38,194 bases of DNA from NCBI RefSeq assembly GCF_007830445.1, contig NZ_VLKR01000048.1, forward strand, positions 1 through 38,194, written 5' to 3'. The notes beneath the pieces are model-generated. The model was not told the DNA's origin and ran no database searches. It was given only the letters and a program-made list of their open reading frames with translations. Position 1 is the stretch's first letter; each line of letters starts with the position of its first letter. The translations under genes and the position numbers were made by a program. This DNA comes from Sphingobacterium siyangense. GTDB lineage: Bacteria > Bacteroidota > Bacteroidia > Sphingobacteriales > Sphingobacteriaceae. Below, one piece after another: positions 8,737 through 17,762 of this stretch.

Positions 8737-8755
8737 AAAGCAAATGCTTTTTTTT
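8737..8755 (+). terminator. Weak terminator-like hairpin downstream of sppA
   Basis: Short stem AAAGC/GCTTT (8737-8741 with 8746-8750), loop AAAT, followed by T to 8755. Short and AT-rich; may end sppA transcripts. Confidence 0.45.
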
Positions 8756-8811
8756 ATATTTAGCTGTTCGTTTGACAAAACGACCTAATCCCAAATCAAT
8801 AAAGTTACATA

Positions 8812-10002
8812 ATGAAAACAGTAGACGATTTAAATTTTGCAGGTAAAAAAGCCTTGGTACGTGTGGATTTCAACGTGCCTTTGGATGAAAATTTCAATAT
8901 TACGGATGATAATCGTATCCAGGGAGCGGCTCCAACAATAAAGAAGATTTTGAATGATGGTGGAAGCGTGATATTGATGTCCCACTTAGGAAGGCCAAAA
9001 GATGGTCCTACTGATAAGTATTCATTAAAACATATTGTTGCTCATCTTTCACAGGTTTTAGGTACTGATGTTCAGTTTGCCAATGACTGTATCGGTACAG
9101 AGGCTGTAGAAAAGGCTGCAGCTTTACAAGCTGGTCAGGTTTTATTGCTAGAAAACCTTCGCTTCTATAAAGAAGAAGAAAAGGGAGATGTTGAGTTTGC
9201 AGAAAAGTTGTCAAAATTAGGTGATATCTATGTAAACGATGCTTTCGGCACAGCGCACAGGGCTCATGCTTCGACAGCAATTGTTGCACAATTTTTCCCG
9301 GGAGCTAAATATAGCGGTTACTTGATGGCAGCAGAAGTTGGAAACGCAGAAAAAGTATTAAACAATCCGGTTAGACCTTTTACGGCTATTATGGGAGGTG
9401 CAAAAGTTTCTGATAAAATTCAGTTAATTGAGGCCTTATTGGATAAAGTTGATAATCTTTTGATTGGTGGAGGTATGGCTTATACATTCATCAAAGCTAG
9501 AGGTGGTGAAATTGGTCAATCATTGGTTGAAATCGATAAACTTGATTTAGCGAATGAGTTGGTGAAAAAAGCGAAGGAAAAAGGTGTAAACTTGGTTATT
9601 CCTACGGATGCTCAGATTGCAGATGCATTTTCAAACGATGCCAATGTGTATGATGGACCAAATGATCAAATTCCTGCAGATTTGCAAGGTCTTGATATCG
9701 GGCAGGAGTCTGCTGCAAATTTCGCAGCGATCATCAAGAATTCTAAAACAGTTCTTTGGAATGGTCCGATGGGTGTTTTTGAATTTGATACCTTTGCGAA
9801 GGGTACCAAAGCTGTTGCTGATGCTGTTGTGGAAGCAACGAAAAATGGCGCATTCTCTTTAATAGGAGGTGGTGATTCAGCTGCTGCGGTAAGTAAATTT
9901 GGTATGACTGAGGATGTAAGTTACGTCAGTACAGGTGGTGGTGCTCTTTTGGAATACATGGAAGGAAAAGTTCTTCCAGGTGTGAAGGCACTTGAAGATT
10001 AA
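8812..10002 (+). CDS. pgk: Phosphoglycerate kinase
   Basis: This 396-residue glycolytic enzyme interconverts 1,3-bisphosphoglycerate + ADP and 3-phosphoglycerate + ATP. Family blocks are clear: RVDFNVPLD near the N-terminus, SHLGRPK, the central AFGTAHRAHAST, IMGGAKVSDKI, GGGMAYTF, LWNGPMGVFEF and the nucleotide-binding IGGGDSAAAV close to the C-terminus. Length is standard. Upstream at 8768-8783 lies a small palindrome (TCGTTT, four bases, AAACGA), 28 bases before the start codon, that could be an operator or leader hairpin; TATATTTA just before it (8755-8762) resembles a -7 element with one mismatch. A strong terminator follows the gene. Confidence 0.97.
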   Translation: MKTVDDLNFAGKKALVRVDFNVPLDENFNITDDNRIQGAAPTIKKILNDGGSVILMSHLGRPKDGPTDKYSLKHIVAHLSQVLGTDVQFANDCIGTEAVEKAAALQAGQVLLLENLRFYKEEEKGDVEFAEKLSKLGDIYVNDAFGTAHRAHASTAIVAQFFPGAKYSGYLMAAEVGNAEKVLNNPVRPFTAIMGGAKVSDKIQLIEALLDKVDNLLIGGGMAYTFIKARGGEIGQSLVEIDKLDLANELVKKAKEKGVNLVIPTDAQIADAFSNDANVYDGPNDQIPADLQGLDIGQESAANFAAIIKNSKTVLWNGPMGVFEFDTFAKGTKAVADAVVEATKNGAFSLIGGGDSAAAVSKFGMTEDVSYVSTGGGALLEYMEGKVLPGVKALED

Positions 10003-10020
10003 TATAAATCAAATTTTTAG

Positions 10021-10050
10021 AAAAGGGACAACGTTATGTTGTCCCTTTTT
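10021..10050 (+). terminator. Intrinsic terminator of pgk
   Basis: Perfect 12-bp arms (10021-10032 and 10038-10049), loop GTTAT, ending in T5; located 18 bases after the pgk stop. Confidence 0.9.
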
Positions 10051-10183
10051 CATTAAAAAAGATCTGTGTTATGTACTAAACTATTGATGTAATGTCAGAT
10101 TAAATCAATTATCTGTTAAATGTTTGTGTAGTACTGGTGAGTTTTTATTGTATTTGCTAAATTTATCATGACATGGGTTATAT

Positions 10184-11038
10184 ATGCAGATATTGATGGA
10201 TGCTAATAAGAGTAAAGAAAAAGGTAGTTCTGGTTTTTTTTCGGTACTGACGTATAATGTAGCGGGCTTGCCCGGGATTATTTCTTCTGCGATTACAGGC
10301 AGAAGTAGAAGTATTGCTGAAATTGGAAAGAAGATCAATCCTTTTGATATTGTTAATGTACAGGAGGATTTCAATTATAATAGAAGTTTATATTGGGGCG
10401 GGAATTTACATCCATATCGCACAAGAACCAAAGGGCGTGTTCCCTTTGGTGATGGTCTCAATACCTTGTCTCATTTTCCAATGACCGATGTTGTTCGCGT
10501 ACCCTGGAAGAAACGTACGGGAGCAGATTTTCTAACACCGAAAGGCTTTACCCTAGTTCAGATAGAAATCGTTCCTGAAGTCTGGTTGGATGTTTATAAC
10601 GTTCATGCGAACGCACAGAATAGCAGGAAAGCTTCGAGTGCACGTCGGGATAATCTCAATCAGCTACGTGATTATATCGGAGAGCATTCGAGCGATAAGC
10701 CACTTATAGTAATGGGCGATTTTAATGCACATTATAGTTTTTGTGATGATAATCTGCATGATTTTATGGATTCCACAACATTGGTTGACAGCTGGGTTGA
10801 GCTCGAAAATGGAGGCTTAGTACCAGAGGTGCGGCATGAGTTTAAGCCTCCACATATGTTGTCTATCGGCAATCAGAGCGAATCTATCGATAAGATTCTT
10901 TACCGGAGCAGCAGTCACCTAAGTCTTACTGCCCGGGATTATAACATAGAAAATAATCTATTCACTAATATTAAAGGGCTGCCCTTGTCGGATCATTATG
11001 CTTTGGCACTGAATTTTAACTGGGCGATTCATCCTTAA
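10184..11038 (+). CDS. Endonuclease/exonuclease/phosphatase (EEP) superfamily protein
   Basis: This 284-residue Mg-dependent hydrolase has the EEP active-site set in order: Asn25 in LTYNVAGLPG, Glu61 in VQEDFNY, His141 in YNVHANAQ, Asp179 and Asn181 in VMGDFNAH, Asp237 in SIDKILY and the final Asp270-His271 in LSDHYAL. Members include nucleases, sphingomyelinases and inositol phosphatases; the substrate cannot be assigned. No signal peptide or membrane segment is visible, so a cytoplasmic location is predicted. The start is uncertain between 10184 and an in-frame ATG at 10196. It has no same-strand partner, and its stop TAA overlaps the stop of the converging gene at 11035. Confidence 0.88.
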   Translation: MQILMDANKSKEKGSSGFFSVLTYNVAGLPGIISSAITGRSRSIAEIGKKINPFDIVNVQEDFNYNRSLYWGGNLHPYRTRTKGRVPFGDGLNTLSHFPMTDVVRVPWKKRTGADFLTPKGFTLVQIEIVPEVWLDVYNVHANAQNSRKASSARRDNLNQLRDYIGEHSSDKPLIVMGDFNAHYSFCDDNLHDFMDSTTLVDSWVELENGGLVPEVRHEFKPPHMLSIGNQSESIDKILYRSSSHLSLTARDYNIENNLFTNIKGLPLSDHYALALNFNWAIHP

Positions 11039-13884
11039 TAGGTGTAGTTTAAACTGAATGTTGGAACTATACGTTGCGTTGTCGTGTTGTCATTGATATA
11101 GGTGCCTTTAACGACGAATTCGAAGTCTGGAAGTGGGTATCTGAAAGCATTGAAATCAAGCGATAGATAGGCCCCAAAACTTTTTGGTGAAATCTCCCTG
11201 TGTTTGTGTATGTTTTGATAATCGGCAAATATTCCACCTTTTACACGTTTAATATAAGCTAAGGATCCTAATCCAAGGTCGGGATAAGCTATGGGGAAGC
11301 GATAGTTAACCAATACTGTGTTTTTTATTTTTTCATATTTGTAGTAGCTAAATCCACTCACTAAAGGGATGTCGTTGATATATTGATAAATTCCTGATCC
11401 TGTTTGGGCGCTCAGTCTGATTTGAAAGCCGTGATTGCTCATGAATCCAGGTAGATAAAATACTGTTCGTGCCGATAGAATTTCACCTTTTGCATTGTTT
11501 TCGAAGGGGGTATGCCGATAGGTGACGCTAAAATTTTGCCCCCATCTTGGGTAGAGATCCATGCTGGCCATACGCGCATTGCGATTGAGGTAAAGCTGGT
11601 ATGTTAATGGAAATGCAGTCTCGTAATTAAAGTTTTTGACATCTGTTCGGCTAAGATCATAGCGCCTTAGATAAGCTGTTGCCAGGTTGAACCCAGTGGA
11701 ATAGACGTAGTCTCTTCTGTAAAAGGAGAGTGGGATGGAGATCTGTGACGATATATAATGCTCGCGCCAGTCGAAACGGATGCTACTGTCCGGTTTATTA
11801 GGGATGCTTGCTGCTGCGATTTGCCCTCTGTTTTCATAACGTAGTGAGAATTTTGGGAAGTACTTGTTGTAGGTCAGTTCTGCCGAATATACTCCTTTTC
11901 GGATGTCGGTATCATATTCATATCCCAGTGCAATTTGTGTGGTATTTAAGATGTTGTTTGATAACCAGAAGACTCCGGGTTTAAAATTGTCGAAGCTTTC
12001 AAAATTGCTGCTACTTAGCGAAAGACTATGGAAATTAAACGTTCTACCTAGTCCACGATAGGGAACAATTTGGTAGTGCTGACTAGTATCTACTGAGACT
12101 GAAGCGATATTTTTTACGCTGTCTTTCATTAGTGCTGTGCTATAGTAATGCGAAAAATAATCTGTTTCGGGAGCGATATCAAATGTTGTGTCTATGGATG
12201 TTTGGGCGATTTTGTAGCCATTGTATTGGTAATCGTTGAAGAATAATTGCCTTGTGTCCTTGTCGTAAAAAGGGTTGAACGCGCCAAACTGTGCCTTTGT
12301 CAGCAGCTGTTTTTTACCAGATAAGAGATCAATAGTGTAGATATTATCGATACCATTGAAGTTAGCTTTTGTGATAATCTTCATACCTGAAAGGTATTGC
12401 GGTCTTTCATATTGTTGGTTACCCCATGGTGTCAGGTTGGTGATTTTGTTATTATTCAGGTCAATTTCACATAATGCGGTTCCATATTGGGATAATCGTA
12501 TACCTATTATTTTATCTCCTTGGGGGTTGAAAGCTGGGTGTTGGAGCTGTTCGGCATTACCTATTTTAATCCGTTTGATGATACTGTTGTTTTTAAGGTT
12601 TATAAGCGTCAGATAGCTGTCGTTGGATAAATCTACCTCAACACAGGCGATGGTTTCGTCTAGTGGGCTAAAAATAGGTGAATAATATCTCGTCTGTTTG
12701 CTGAGCTGGTTAATTTTCCCTGTTTTGAGATTCATGATATTGATGACGCTGTATGTTCTCTTGTTGAAACGCGGATCTTTATGCAGCTCATCCCATAAGA
12801 TGTAATTGCTGTTTACGTCAAAATGTGGTGTTAACTGTATGCCAGTCTTAGCGAGCCTATTTTCTGTTTTTGTTGCCACATCATACGTGTAAATTGCGTT
12901 GGTCTTTTGTGGGTTCTGCTTAATGAAATAGATCAGACCGTTCTTGTGTTTCGGCAATAAATTGCTGTTGTAATAGCTGTCGTTTTTCTTGTCTATTTCT
13001 TTGTATTTCTGGTATTGATAGTCGCTTGTTTTCTTATTCCATATGGTCTCTAAATTTGCTATTGTTTTATTGTATAAGTAGGCACTATTTCCTCCAATTT
13101 TTTTCTTTAAAACACGATTGATATTATAGGGATATAATGGTTTTTTGTTCAGCTCTGAAAAGAGGTCGGCTTCATAATTCGAAGGTAATTCCGACTTTAA
13201 AGTGGAGGTCATCAGATAGCCGATTGTATAGTAACTCGGGACTATATCTTTATAGGACCCCAATAAATATTTATTAAAACTATAGCTGTGATTCGATTGA
13301 AAGTTCGCTTTGATGGGCATTTCAAAAGCGGGTAATCTTCCTCGCCCTCCCTCCGAATATATGGTTTCTGTAAGGGTTGCATCGCCTTCAAAATACCAGG
13401 AAGGAACGGTCAATCCGTAGTAGGCAAGGGCTAATTGTTCAAAAAATGGCGCGCGTAGTATGCCTGTCAATTTGTCAAATTGACTTACGTGTCTTGACTC
13501 GTGAAGGATCAAATTGGGTAGCCAGGTCTGGTTGTCGGGTTCTGCGCCTGCGGTGCTGTACAGTTCAGATTTACGTGGAGACAGCTGTACAAAACCATTC
13601 GTTTGTAGATTCGTGTTATGGATAATGAATGGAATTTTCCGCGGTGTTATTTTGTAATTTCTAGCAGTTGTACGCAGCGATCGGTTAACCTGGTCAGCTA
13701 GGGTAGGGGCCTTGCTCTTCATCTCCTCAGGGAAAATTAGTTGAAAATTCTTGGTTTCAATTTTATACCATTTTTGGCTTAAGGGCGCTTGGCTGTCTTC
13801 AAAAAATTGAGCAGAACTTTTTTGTGAATATATTATTAATGATAATAATGATAATATGCTGATAATTATGTTTTTATGTTTCAT
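11035..13884 (-). CDS. Secreted gluzincin-like protein with beta-propeller and predicted outer-membrane barrel
   Basis: This 949-residue protein has a signal peptide (about 1-26, ending SSAQ). Residues 30-300 look like a peptidase-MA-type gluzincin: HESRH at 128-132 fits HExxH and YFEGDA places Glu166 as a third zinc ligand. The middle (about 310-600) has repeats of a TolB/WD40-like propeller (YDVATKTENR, INLMNLKTGKIN-like phrases). The last 330 residues are rich in alternating aromatic/polar strands (FSLRYENRG, FSVTYRHTPF) and end in FSLNYTY, a terminal aromatic typical of outer-membrane beta-barrels. Likely at the outer membrane with the protease domain displayed. Function unknown; I recognise the architecture, not a named family. 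Stop codon overlaps that of the EEP gene. Confidence 0.75.
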   Translation of the reverse strand: MKHKNIIISILSLLSLIIYSQKSSAQFFEDSQAPLSQKWYKIETKNFQLIFPEEMKSKAPTLADQVNRSLRTTARNYKITPRKIPFIIHNTNLQTNGFVQLSPRKSELYSTAGAEPDNQTWLPNLILHESRHVSQFDKLTGILRAPFFEQLALAYYGLTVPSWYFEGDATLTETIYSEGGRGRLPAFEMPIKANFQSNHSYSFNKYLLGSYKDIVPSYYTIGYLMTSTLKSELPSNYEADLFSELNKKPLYPYNINRVLKKKIGGNSAYLYNKTIANLETIWNKKTSDYQYQKYKEIDKKNDSYYNSNLLPKHKNGLIYFIKQNPQKTNAIYTYDVATKTENRLAKTGIQLTPHFDVNSNYILWDELHKDPRFNKRTYSVINIMNLKTGKINQLSKQTRYYSPIFSPLDETIACVEVDLSNDSYLTLINLKNNSIIKRIKIGNAEQLQHPAFNPQGDKIIGIRLSQYGTALCEIDLNNNKITNLTPWGNQQYERPQYLSGMKIITKANFNGIDNIYTIDLLSGKKQLLTKAQFGAFNPFYDKDTRQLFFNDYQYNGYKIAQTSIDTTFDIAPETDYFSHYYSTALMKDSVKNIASVSVDTSQHYQIVPYRGLGRTFNFHSLSLSSSNFESFDNFKPGVFWLSNNILNTTQIALGYEYDTDIRKGVYSAELTYNKYFPKFSLRYENRGQIAAASIPNKPDSSIRFDWREHYISSQISIPLSFYRRDYVYSTGFNLATAYLRRYDLSRTDVKNFNYETAFPLTYQLYLNRNARMASMDLYPRWGQNFSVTYRHTPFENNAKGEILSARTVFYLPGFMSNHGFQIRLSAQTGSGIYQYINDIPLVSGFSYYKYEKIKNTVLVNYRFPIAYPDLGLGSLAYIKRVKGGIFADYQNIHKHREISPKSFGAYLSLDFNAFRYPLPDFEFVVKGTYINDNTTTQRIVPTFSLNYTY

Positions 13885-14529
13885 TAATTTTTGTATATCG
13901 AGTGTTTGCTATTTTTTTTAGTTTATTATTCCTATTTATATGAACTTTAACTTCTGTTTAAAATTTATTTATATTTGAATAATAGGCTTTTATGATTTTT
14001 ATGATTTACTTCTTTTTACTATTTTTTTTCTGTAAAACAACCTGATGATATTGGGCTGTTCTGAAAAAAAAGCACTATATTGAACAGGTTAAAGCATACG
14101 ACGAATATACTTAAATAATTAGCGATTCTAAGACTGCGCCGAGAAAATTTGTCTGTTTTTTTTTGTGGAAAAATCAGACGACTATGGGGTGTTGCTTTCG
14201 GGAGTATGCTGGCGAGTTAGGTGTGGCCTGATTCATTTTATTCGATAAAAAAAATGGATCGGTAATTAGACGATAAATTTCATCGTCTTTCTTTTGTAGA
14301 GACCTGTTGAAGTTGTTGGCGAGAACGGTTTCCCTTAATTTTTTGCTAATGACAAAATGTCTTGTTTTTGAATTGAGCTTTGAACGTTACGCCGGGTATT
14401 TATCCCAATTACTGCGACAGACTGTAGGTTTTTATTATTTATTTTTTTATGCAGAATTTACTTTAAAAAAGCGATTTTTGTAACATATAAATTTTGTGTA
14501 GATGTAGGATTTTTAAATTGATAGGAGAT
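13885..14529. other. Long divergent intergenic region upstream of mgtE
   Basis: About 645 AT-rich bases without a convincing gene. Two structures are visible: CTGTTC (14056-14061) paired with GAACAG (14092-14097), nested near AACCTG (14039-14044) and CAGGTT (14095-14100); and a 7-bp hairpin AGACGAT/ATCGTCT (14268-14274 with 14282-14288) followed by T-rich sequence that resembles a terminator on the plus strand. A small RNA ending near 14295 is possible but not shown. No recognisable Mg riboswitch. Confidence 0.45.
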
Positions 14530-15906
14530 ATGGAAGAACTGGAAATGCAGGTGAATCAAATAGAGCAATTGATAGCAGGTGGAGATCTTGTTAGGCTGGA
14601 AGAATTTTTGAATGAATTAAATATTTCAGAAGTTGAGGAGCTGATTGATGAGTTGCCCGAACATGGTTCACTATTTATTGAATCGTTAAATTTGAATCGC
14701 GCAGTTAACGTTTTTCGTATTCTGGATTTCCCTACTCAAAACAGGATTTTTAAGAAGCTTTCTAAAGCAAAAATTAGCGCACTAATTAACGAGTTACCTC
14801 CCGATGATCGGACTTCTTTTTTTTCAGAAATGAAGGACGATATTAAGCATTTAATTTTACTGTTGCCACCCAAAGATCGTGTTGAAGCATTGGCTTTGCT
14901 GGGCTATCCGGAAGACAGCGTTGGGCGCCTAATGACACCCGATTATATTACCGTAAAAGAACATTGGAGTATTGAACGGATATTGGGGCATATTAGGCGT
15001 TATGGAAGAGATTCGGAAACGATAGATGTATTGTATGTGATTGATGGAAATGGGAAGCTGGTTGATGATATTCGGATTAAAGATGTGCTGATGGCGGAGC
15101 CAGATAGAGTCGTTGGAGATTTGATCGATCATCGGCTGATCTCGCTGAATGCTTACGATCCCCAGGAGGAAGCGATCAACATCTTCCGGATGAATAATCG
15201 CGTGGCCTTGCCTGTTGTCGACGAACAGGGGGTTATGTTGGGGATTGTGACTGTCGATGATATTCTTTGGGTAGCAAACGAGGAGTACACGGAAGATATG
15301 CAACGTATCGGAGGAACGGAGGCGTTGGATGAACCTTATCTGGATGTGTCGATTAAGAACTTGGTGAAGAAGAGAGCTGGATGGCTTATTGTGCTTTTTC
15401 TGGGACAACTTTTGACCGCTACGGTTATTGAGCATTTCGAGGAGCAAATGGCAAGTGCGATTATGTTGTTTGCACTGATGCCTGTTATTATATCCAGTGG
15501 TGGGAATAGCGGTTCGCAAGCCTCAACATTAATTATTCAAGCGATGGCCCTGGGGGAAGTTACCTTGGGTGACTGGTGGCGTGTGATGCGAAGAGAGATT
15601 CTGTCGGGTTTACTGCTGGGACTTATTTTGGGGGCTTTGGGCTTTATAAGGATTATGGCATGGCAATCTTTTGCGCATAGCTATGGTCAGTATTGGGTGT
15701 TGGTTGCATTAGTTATCTCTTTGTCCTTGGTTGGTGTGGTCCTTTGGGGGTCGTTGATGGGGTCTATGTTGCCTTTTGTGATGAAACGACTTGGGGCCGA
15801 CCCTGCGAGTTCTTCAGCGCCCTTTGTGTCGACATTAGTCGATGTAACAGGTTTGCTGATTTATTTTAGTGTGGCAGCGCTAATTTTGAAAGGTGTGTTG
15901 CTTTAA
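14530..15906 (+). CDS. mgtE: Magnesium transporter MgtE
   Basis: MgtE is a dimeric Mg2+ channel gated by its cytoplasmic domains. With the ATG at 14530 the protein has 458 residues, standard for the family; a TTG at 14494 is in frame but adds a poor Cys-rich leader. Order: N-terminal helical domain (about 1-130, with LINELPPDDR and LLPPKDR), a pair of CBS domains (about 135-255, with SVGRLMTPDYITV and RVALPVVDEQG), the plug helix, then five transmembrane helices. The helix with PVIISSGGNSGSQAS and the last helix with TLVDVTGLLIYF carry the pore-lining residues, including the conserved Asp of the ion-selectivity site. AGGAG lies only two bases before the start, too close for a normal ribosome site. 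Confidence 0.95.
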   Translation: MEELEMQVNQIEQLIAGGDLVRLEEFLNELNISEVEELIDELPEHGSLFIESLNLNRAVNVFRILDFPTQNRIFKKLSKAKISALINELPPDDRTSFFSEMKDDIKHLILLLPPKDRVEALALLGYPEDSVGRLMTPDYITVKEHWSIERILGHIRRYGRDSETIDVLYVIDGNGKLVDDIRIKDVLMAEPDRVVGDLIDHRLISLNAYDPQEEAINIFRMNNRVALPVVDEQGVMLGIVTVDDILWVANEEYTEDMQRIGGTEALDEPYLDVSIKNLVKKRAGWLIVLFLGQLLTATVIEHFEEQMASAIMLFALMPVIISSGGNSGSQASTLIIQAMALGEVTLGDWWRVMRREILSGLLLGLILGALGFIRIMAWQSFAHSYGQYWVLVALVISLSLVGVVLWGSLMGSMLPFVMKRLGADPASSSAPFVSTLVDVTGLLIYFSVAALILKGVLL

Positions 15907-16153
15907 TCGTACGCAATTGCCGATACTGGTCGTTCATCCGCTGATGGCGATTGAAGGTAAAAGAAGGATAATGTTGGTTTAAGTGCTGAAAAGGGGATTT
16001 TGTGGAGCTGTTTGAAAAAATAAAAATAAATTATTCTAATTGGAATTTAGGAAGTTGTAAAAAATGTGCTCAAAAAATTTGTAGTATTCTAATAATCTTC
16101 CGATACTTGCATCACGGAAACGCAATAGGGTCTCCGGAAAAATTGAAAAGCAC

Positions 16154-16227
16154 TCCTGAATAGCTCAGCAGGTTAGAGCATCTGACTGTTAATCAGAGGG
16201 TCGCTGGTTCGAGCCCAGCTTCAGGAG
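16154..16227 (+). tRNA. tRNA-Asn (GTT), copy 1
   Basis: A 74-base cloverleaf: acceptor TCCTGAA pairs with TTCAGGA, anticodon stem TCTGA/TCAGA encloses the loop CTGTTAA with anticodon GTT, T loop GGTTCGAGCCC. Discriminator G; CCA not encoded. Upstream a possible promoter (TTG at 16079, TACTTGCA near 16105) is imperfect. Copies 1 and 3 are identical. Confidence 0.97.
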
Positions 16228-16277
16228 CAATTTAATAACTTACATAGCCGGAGTTTTTAAAATATTCAATTTTTCAT

Positions 16278-16351
16278 TCCTGAATAGCTCAGCCGGTTAG
16301 AGCATCTGACTGTTAATCAGAGGGTCGCTGGTTCGAGCCCAGCTTCAGGAG
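16278..16351 (+). tRNA. tRNA-Asn (GTT), copy 2
   Basis: Same cloverleaf as copy 1 with a single base change in the D loop (AGCCGG instead of AGCAGG). Only 50 AT-rich bases separate it from copy 1 and no promoter is visible between them, so the two are probably co-transcribed. A 7-bp hairpin (16358-16364 with 16370-16376) follows without a T tract. Confidence 0.97.
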
Positions 16352-16371
16352 CAACAATGCAAATATTTTAT

Positions 16372-16402
16372 TTGCAAATGATATTAAAATGTACTACTTT
16401 TG
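16372..16402 (+). promoter_or_regulatory. Bacteroidota-type promoter before the third tRNA-Asn
   Basis: TTG at 16372-16374 and the -7 element TACTTTTG at 16395-16402 match TTG/TAnnTTTG with a 20-base spacer. Transcription would start near 16409, leaving a short leader with a hairpin (GAGAAA/TTTCTC, 16413-16428) before the tRNA at 16440. Confidence 0.75.
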
Positions 16403-16439
16403 TACATTCTATGAGAAAGGAATTTCTCGAAAAATAAAT

Positions 16440-16513
16440 TCCTGAATAGCTCAGCAGGTTAGAGCATCTGACTGTTAATCAGAGGGTCGCTGGTTCGAGC
16501 CCAGCTTCAGGAG
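16440..16513 (+). tRNA. tRNA-Asn (GTT), copy 3
   Basis: Identical to copy 1 over all 74 bases, with anticodon GTT and no encoded CCA. It has its own promoter-like sequence upstream and a terminator eight bases after its 3' end. Confidence 0.97.
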
Positions 16514-16521
16514 CAATATTG

Positions 16522-16546
16522 AAACCGGCTTTATGCCGGTTTTTTT
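16522..16546 (+). terminator. Intrinsic terminator of the tRNA-Asn cluster
   Basis: Perfect 8-bp stem AAACCGGC/GCCGGTTT (16522-16529 with 16535-16542), loop TTTAT, T run through 16546. Confidence 0.9.
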
Positions 16547-16570
16547 GTTTACCATGCTTATTAAAAAACT

Positions 16571-17485
16571 ATGAGTTTAGTAATTATTGGTACGGTGGCT
16601 TTCGATACAATAGAAACACCGTTCGGTAAAACTGACAAAATTCTAGGTGGTGCCGGTACATTTGCGAGTCTAGCGGCGTCATATCTATGTGATCAAATCA
16701 AATTGGTCAGTGTTGTTGGGGAGGATTTTGGAAATGATAATCTCGATCTTATCAGGAGCCGTGGTATAGATGTTACGGGTGTTCAGGTGATTACTGGTGG
16801 GCAAACTTTTTCTTGGTCTGGCAGGTATCATAACGATATGAATAGCCGTGATACCTTGGCGACAGACTTAAATGTATTGGCTGATTTTGATCCTATTATT
16901 CCTGAAAGTTACCAGGATTGCGAGTATCTTCTCTTGGGCAATCTTACGCCTCAAATACAATTGACTACGTTGGAGCGCTTGGCACACAAGCCTAAGTTGG
17001 TTGTTCTGGATACCATGAACTACTGGATGAATGTTGCCATGGATGACTTAAGAAAAGTGCTTCTCAAGGTTGATGTTTTAGCCATCAATGATTCAGAGGC
17101 AAGGCAACTTTCTGGAGAGTATTCGCTGGTTAAAGCTGCAAAAGTCATTTTAGCAATGGGACCTAAATATTTAATTATCAAAAAAGGTGAACACGGTGCG
17201 CTTCTTTTTGGAGAGAATCAGATTTTTTCTGCTCCGGCGCTACCATTAGCAGATGTTTTTGATCCAACTGGTGCGGGAGATTCCTTTGCTGGAGGTTTTA
17301 TTGGCTATCTTGCCAAAGTAAAAAGTATCAACTTTACAAACATGAAGAACGCATTGATTTTTGGTTCTGCGCTAGCTTCATTCTGTGTAGAGAAATTTGG
17401 AACAGATCGGTTGGTTGATCTTACCGAAGAGGACATACAAAAGCGTTTGAATGCTTTTGTTGCCCTATCTCAGTTTAATTTATAA
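16571..17485 (+). CDS. PfkB-family carbohydrate/nucleoside kinase
   Basis: This 304-residue cytoplasmic kinase has both PfkB signatures: the N-terminal GGAGTFASLAASYL block after the first strand (IIGTVAFDTI), and the C-terminal DPTGAGDSFAGGFIGYL, in which Asp237 is the catalytic base of GAGD. Ribokinase-type folds of this length phosphorylate sugars or nucleosides with ATP; the GTVAFDTIETPFG opening recalls the adenosine-kinase-like branch, but the substrate is not certain. The gene starts 24 bases after the tRNA terminator and ends exactly where the converging cytochrome b5-like gene ends (no gap). Confidence 0.88.
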   Translation: MSLVIIGTVAFDTIETPFGKTDKILGGAGTFASLAASYLCDQIKLVSVVGEDFGNDNLDLIRSRGIDVTGVQVITGGQTFSWSGRYHNDMNSRDTLATDLNVLADFDPIIPESYQDCEYLLLGNLTPQIQLTTLERLAHKPKLVVLDTMNYWMNVAMDDLRKVLLKVDVLAINDSEARQLSGEYSLVKAAKVILAMGPKYLIIKKGEHGALLFGENQIFSAPALPLADVFDPTGAGDSFAGGFIGYLAKVKSINFTNMKNALIFGSALASFCVEKFGTDRLVDLTEEDIQKRLNAFVALSQFNL

Positions 17486-17731
17486 TCATTGATCTTTTAG
17501 TTTTCCGACGATCTGAAATTTTGAAAATACAGATGCTGAATGAGGGGCTTCTTGGAGCTCCTCAGTTAGATCTTGTCCGGCCCAATGTTCGTAGTGCATT
17601 CCGTTTTTCCACAGTCTACTTTCTCCGACATCGTAGATAAGTCCGCGATAAGCAACCCAGATCTGTGGTTTGTCCTGACCATTACGTAAAGCCAGTTGGC
17701 TTTTGCTGTATTCCGATAATTCTTCTGCCAT
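17486..17731 (-). CDS. Small cytochrome b5-like heme-binding domain protein
   Basis: This 81-residue soluble protein is a single cytochrome b5-like domain. The opening SQLALRNGQDKPQIWVAYRGLIYDVGES matches the b5 core strand (where eukaryotic b5 has W-v-v-i...vYDVt). The segment WKNGMHYEHWAGQDLTEEL replaces the usual HPGG heme loop; His46 and His49 lie there, and His64 in APHSASVF is the likely second axial ligand. Such short prokaryotic forms are known; heme binding itself is not proven. It is the last gene of a minus-strand run behind the ECF sigma factor (31-base gap) and abuts the PfkB gene end to end. Confidence 0.82.
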   Translation of the reverse strand: MAEELSEYSKSQLALRNGQDKPQIWVAYRGLIYDVGESRLWKNGMHYEHWAGQDLTEELQEAPHSASVFSKFQIVGKLKDQ

Positions 17732-17762
17732 TCGTCATTTTAAAAAGGCGAAGATAGAAAAA

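Noticed and set aside
13885..14529. Magnesium riboswitch upstream of mgtE
   Set aside because: No M-box or mgtA-like architecture could be recognised; only short, unrelated hairpins are present.
14929..15519. Long open frame antisense to mgtE (196 codons)
   Set aside because: It mirrors conserved MgtE codons, has no recognisable domain and no independent start signals; a shadow of the real gene.
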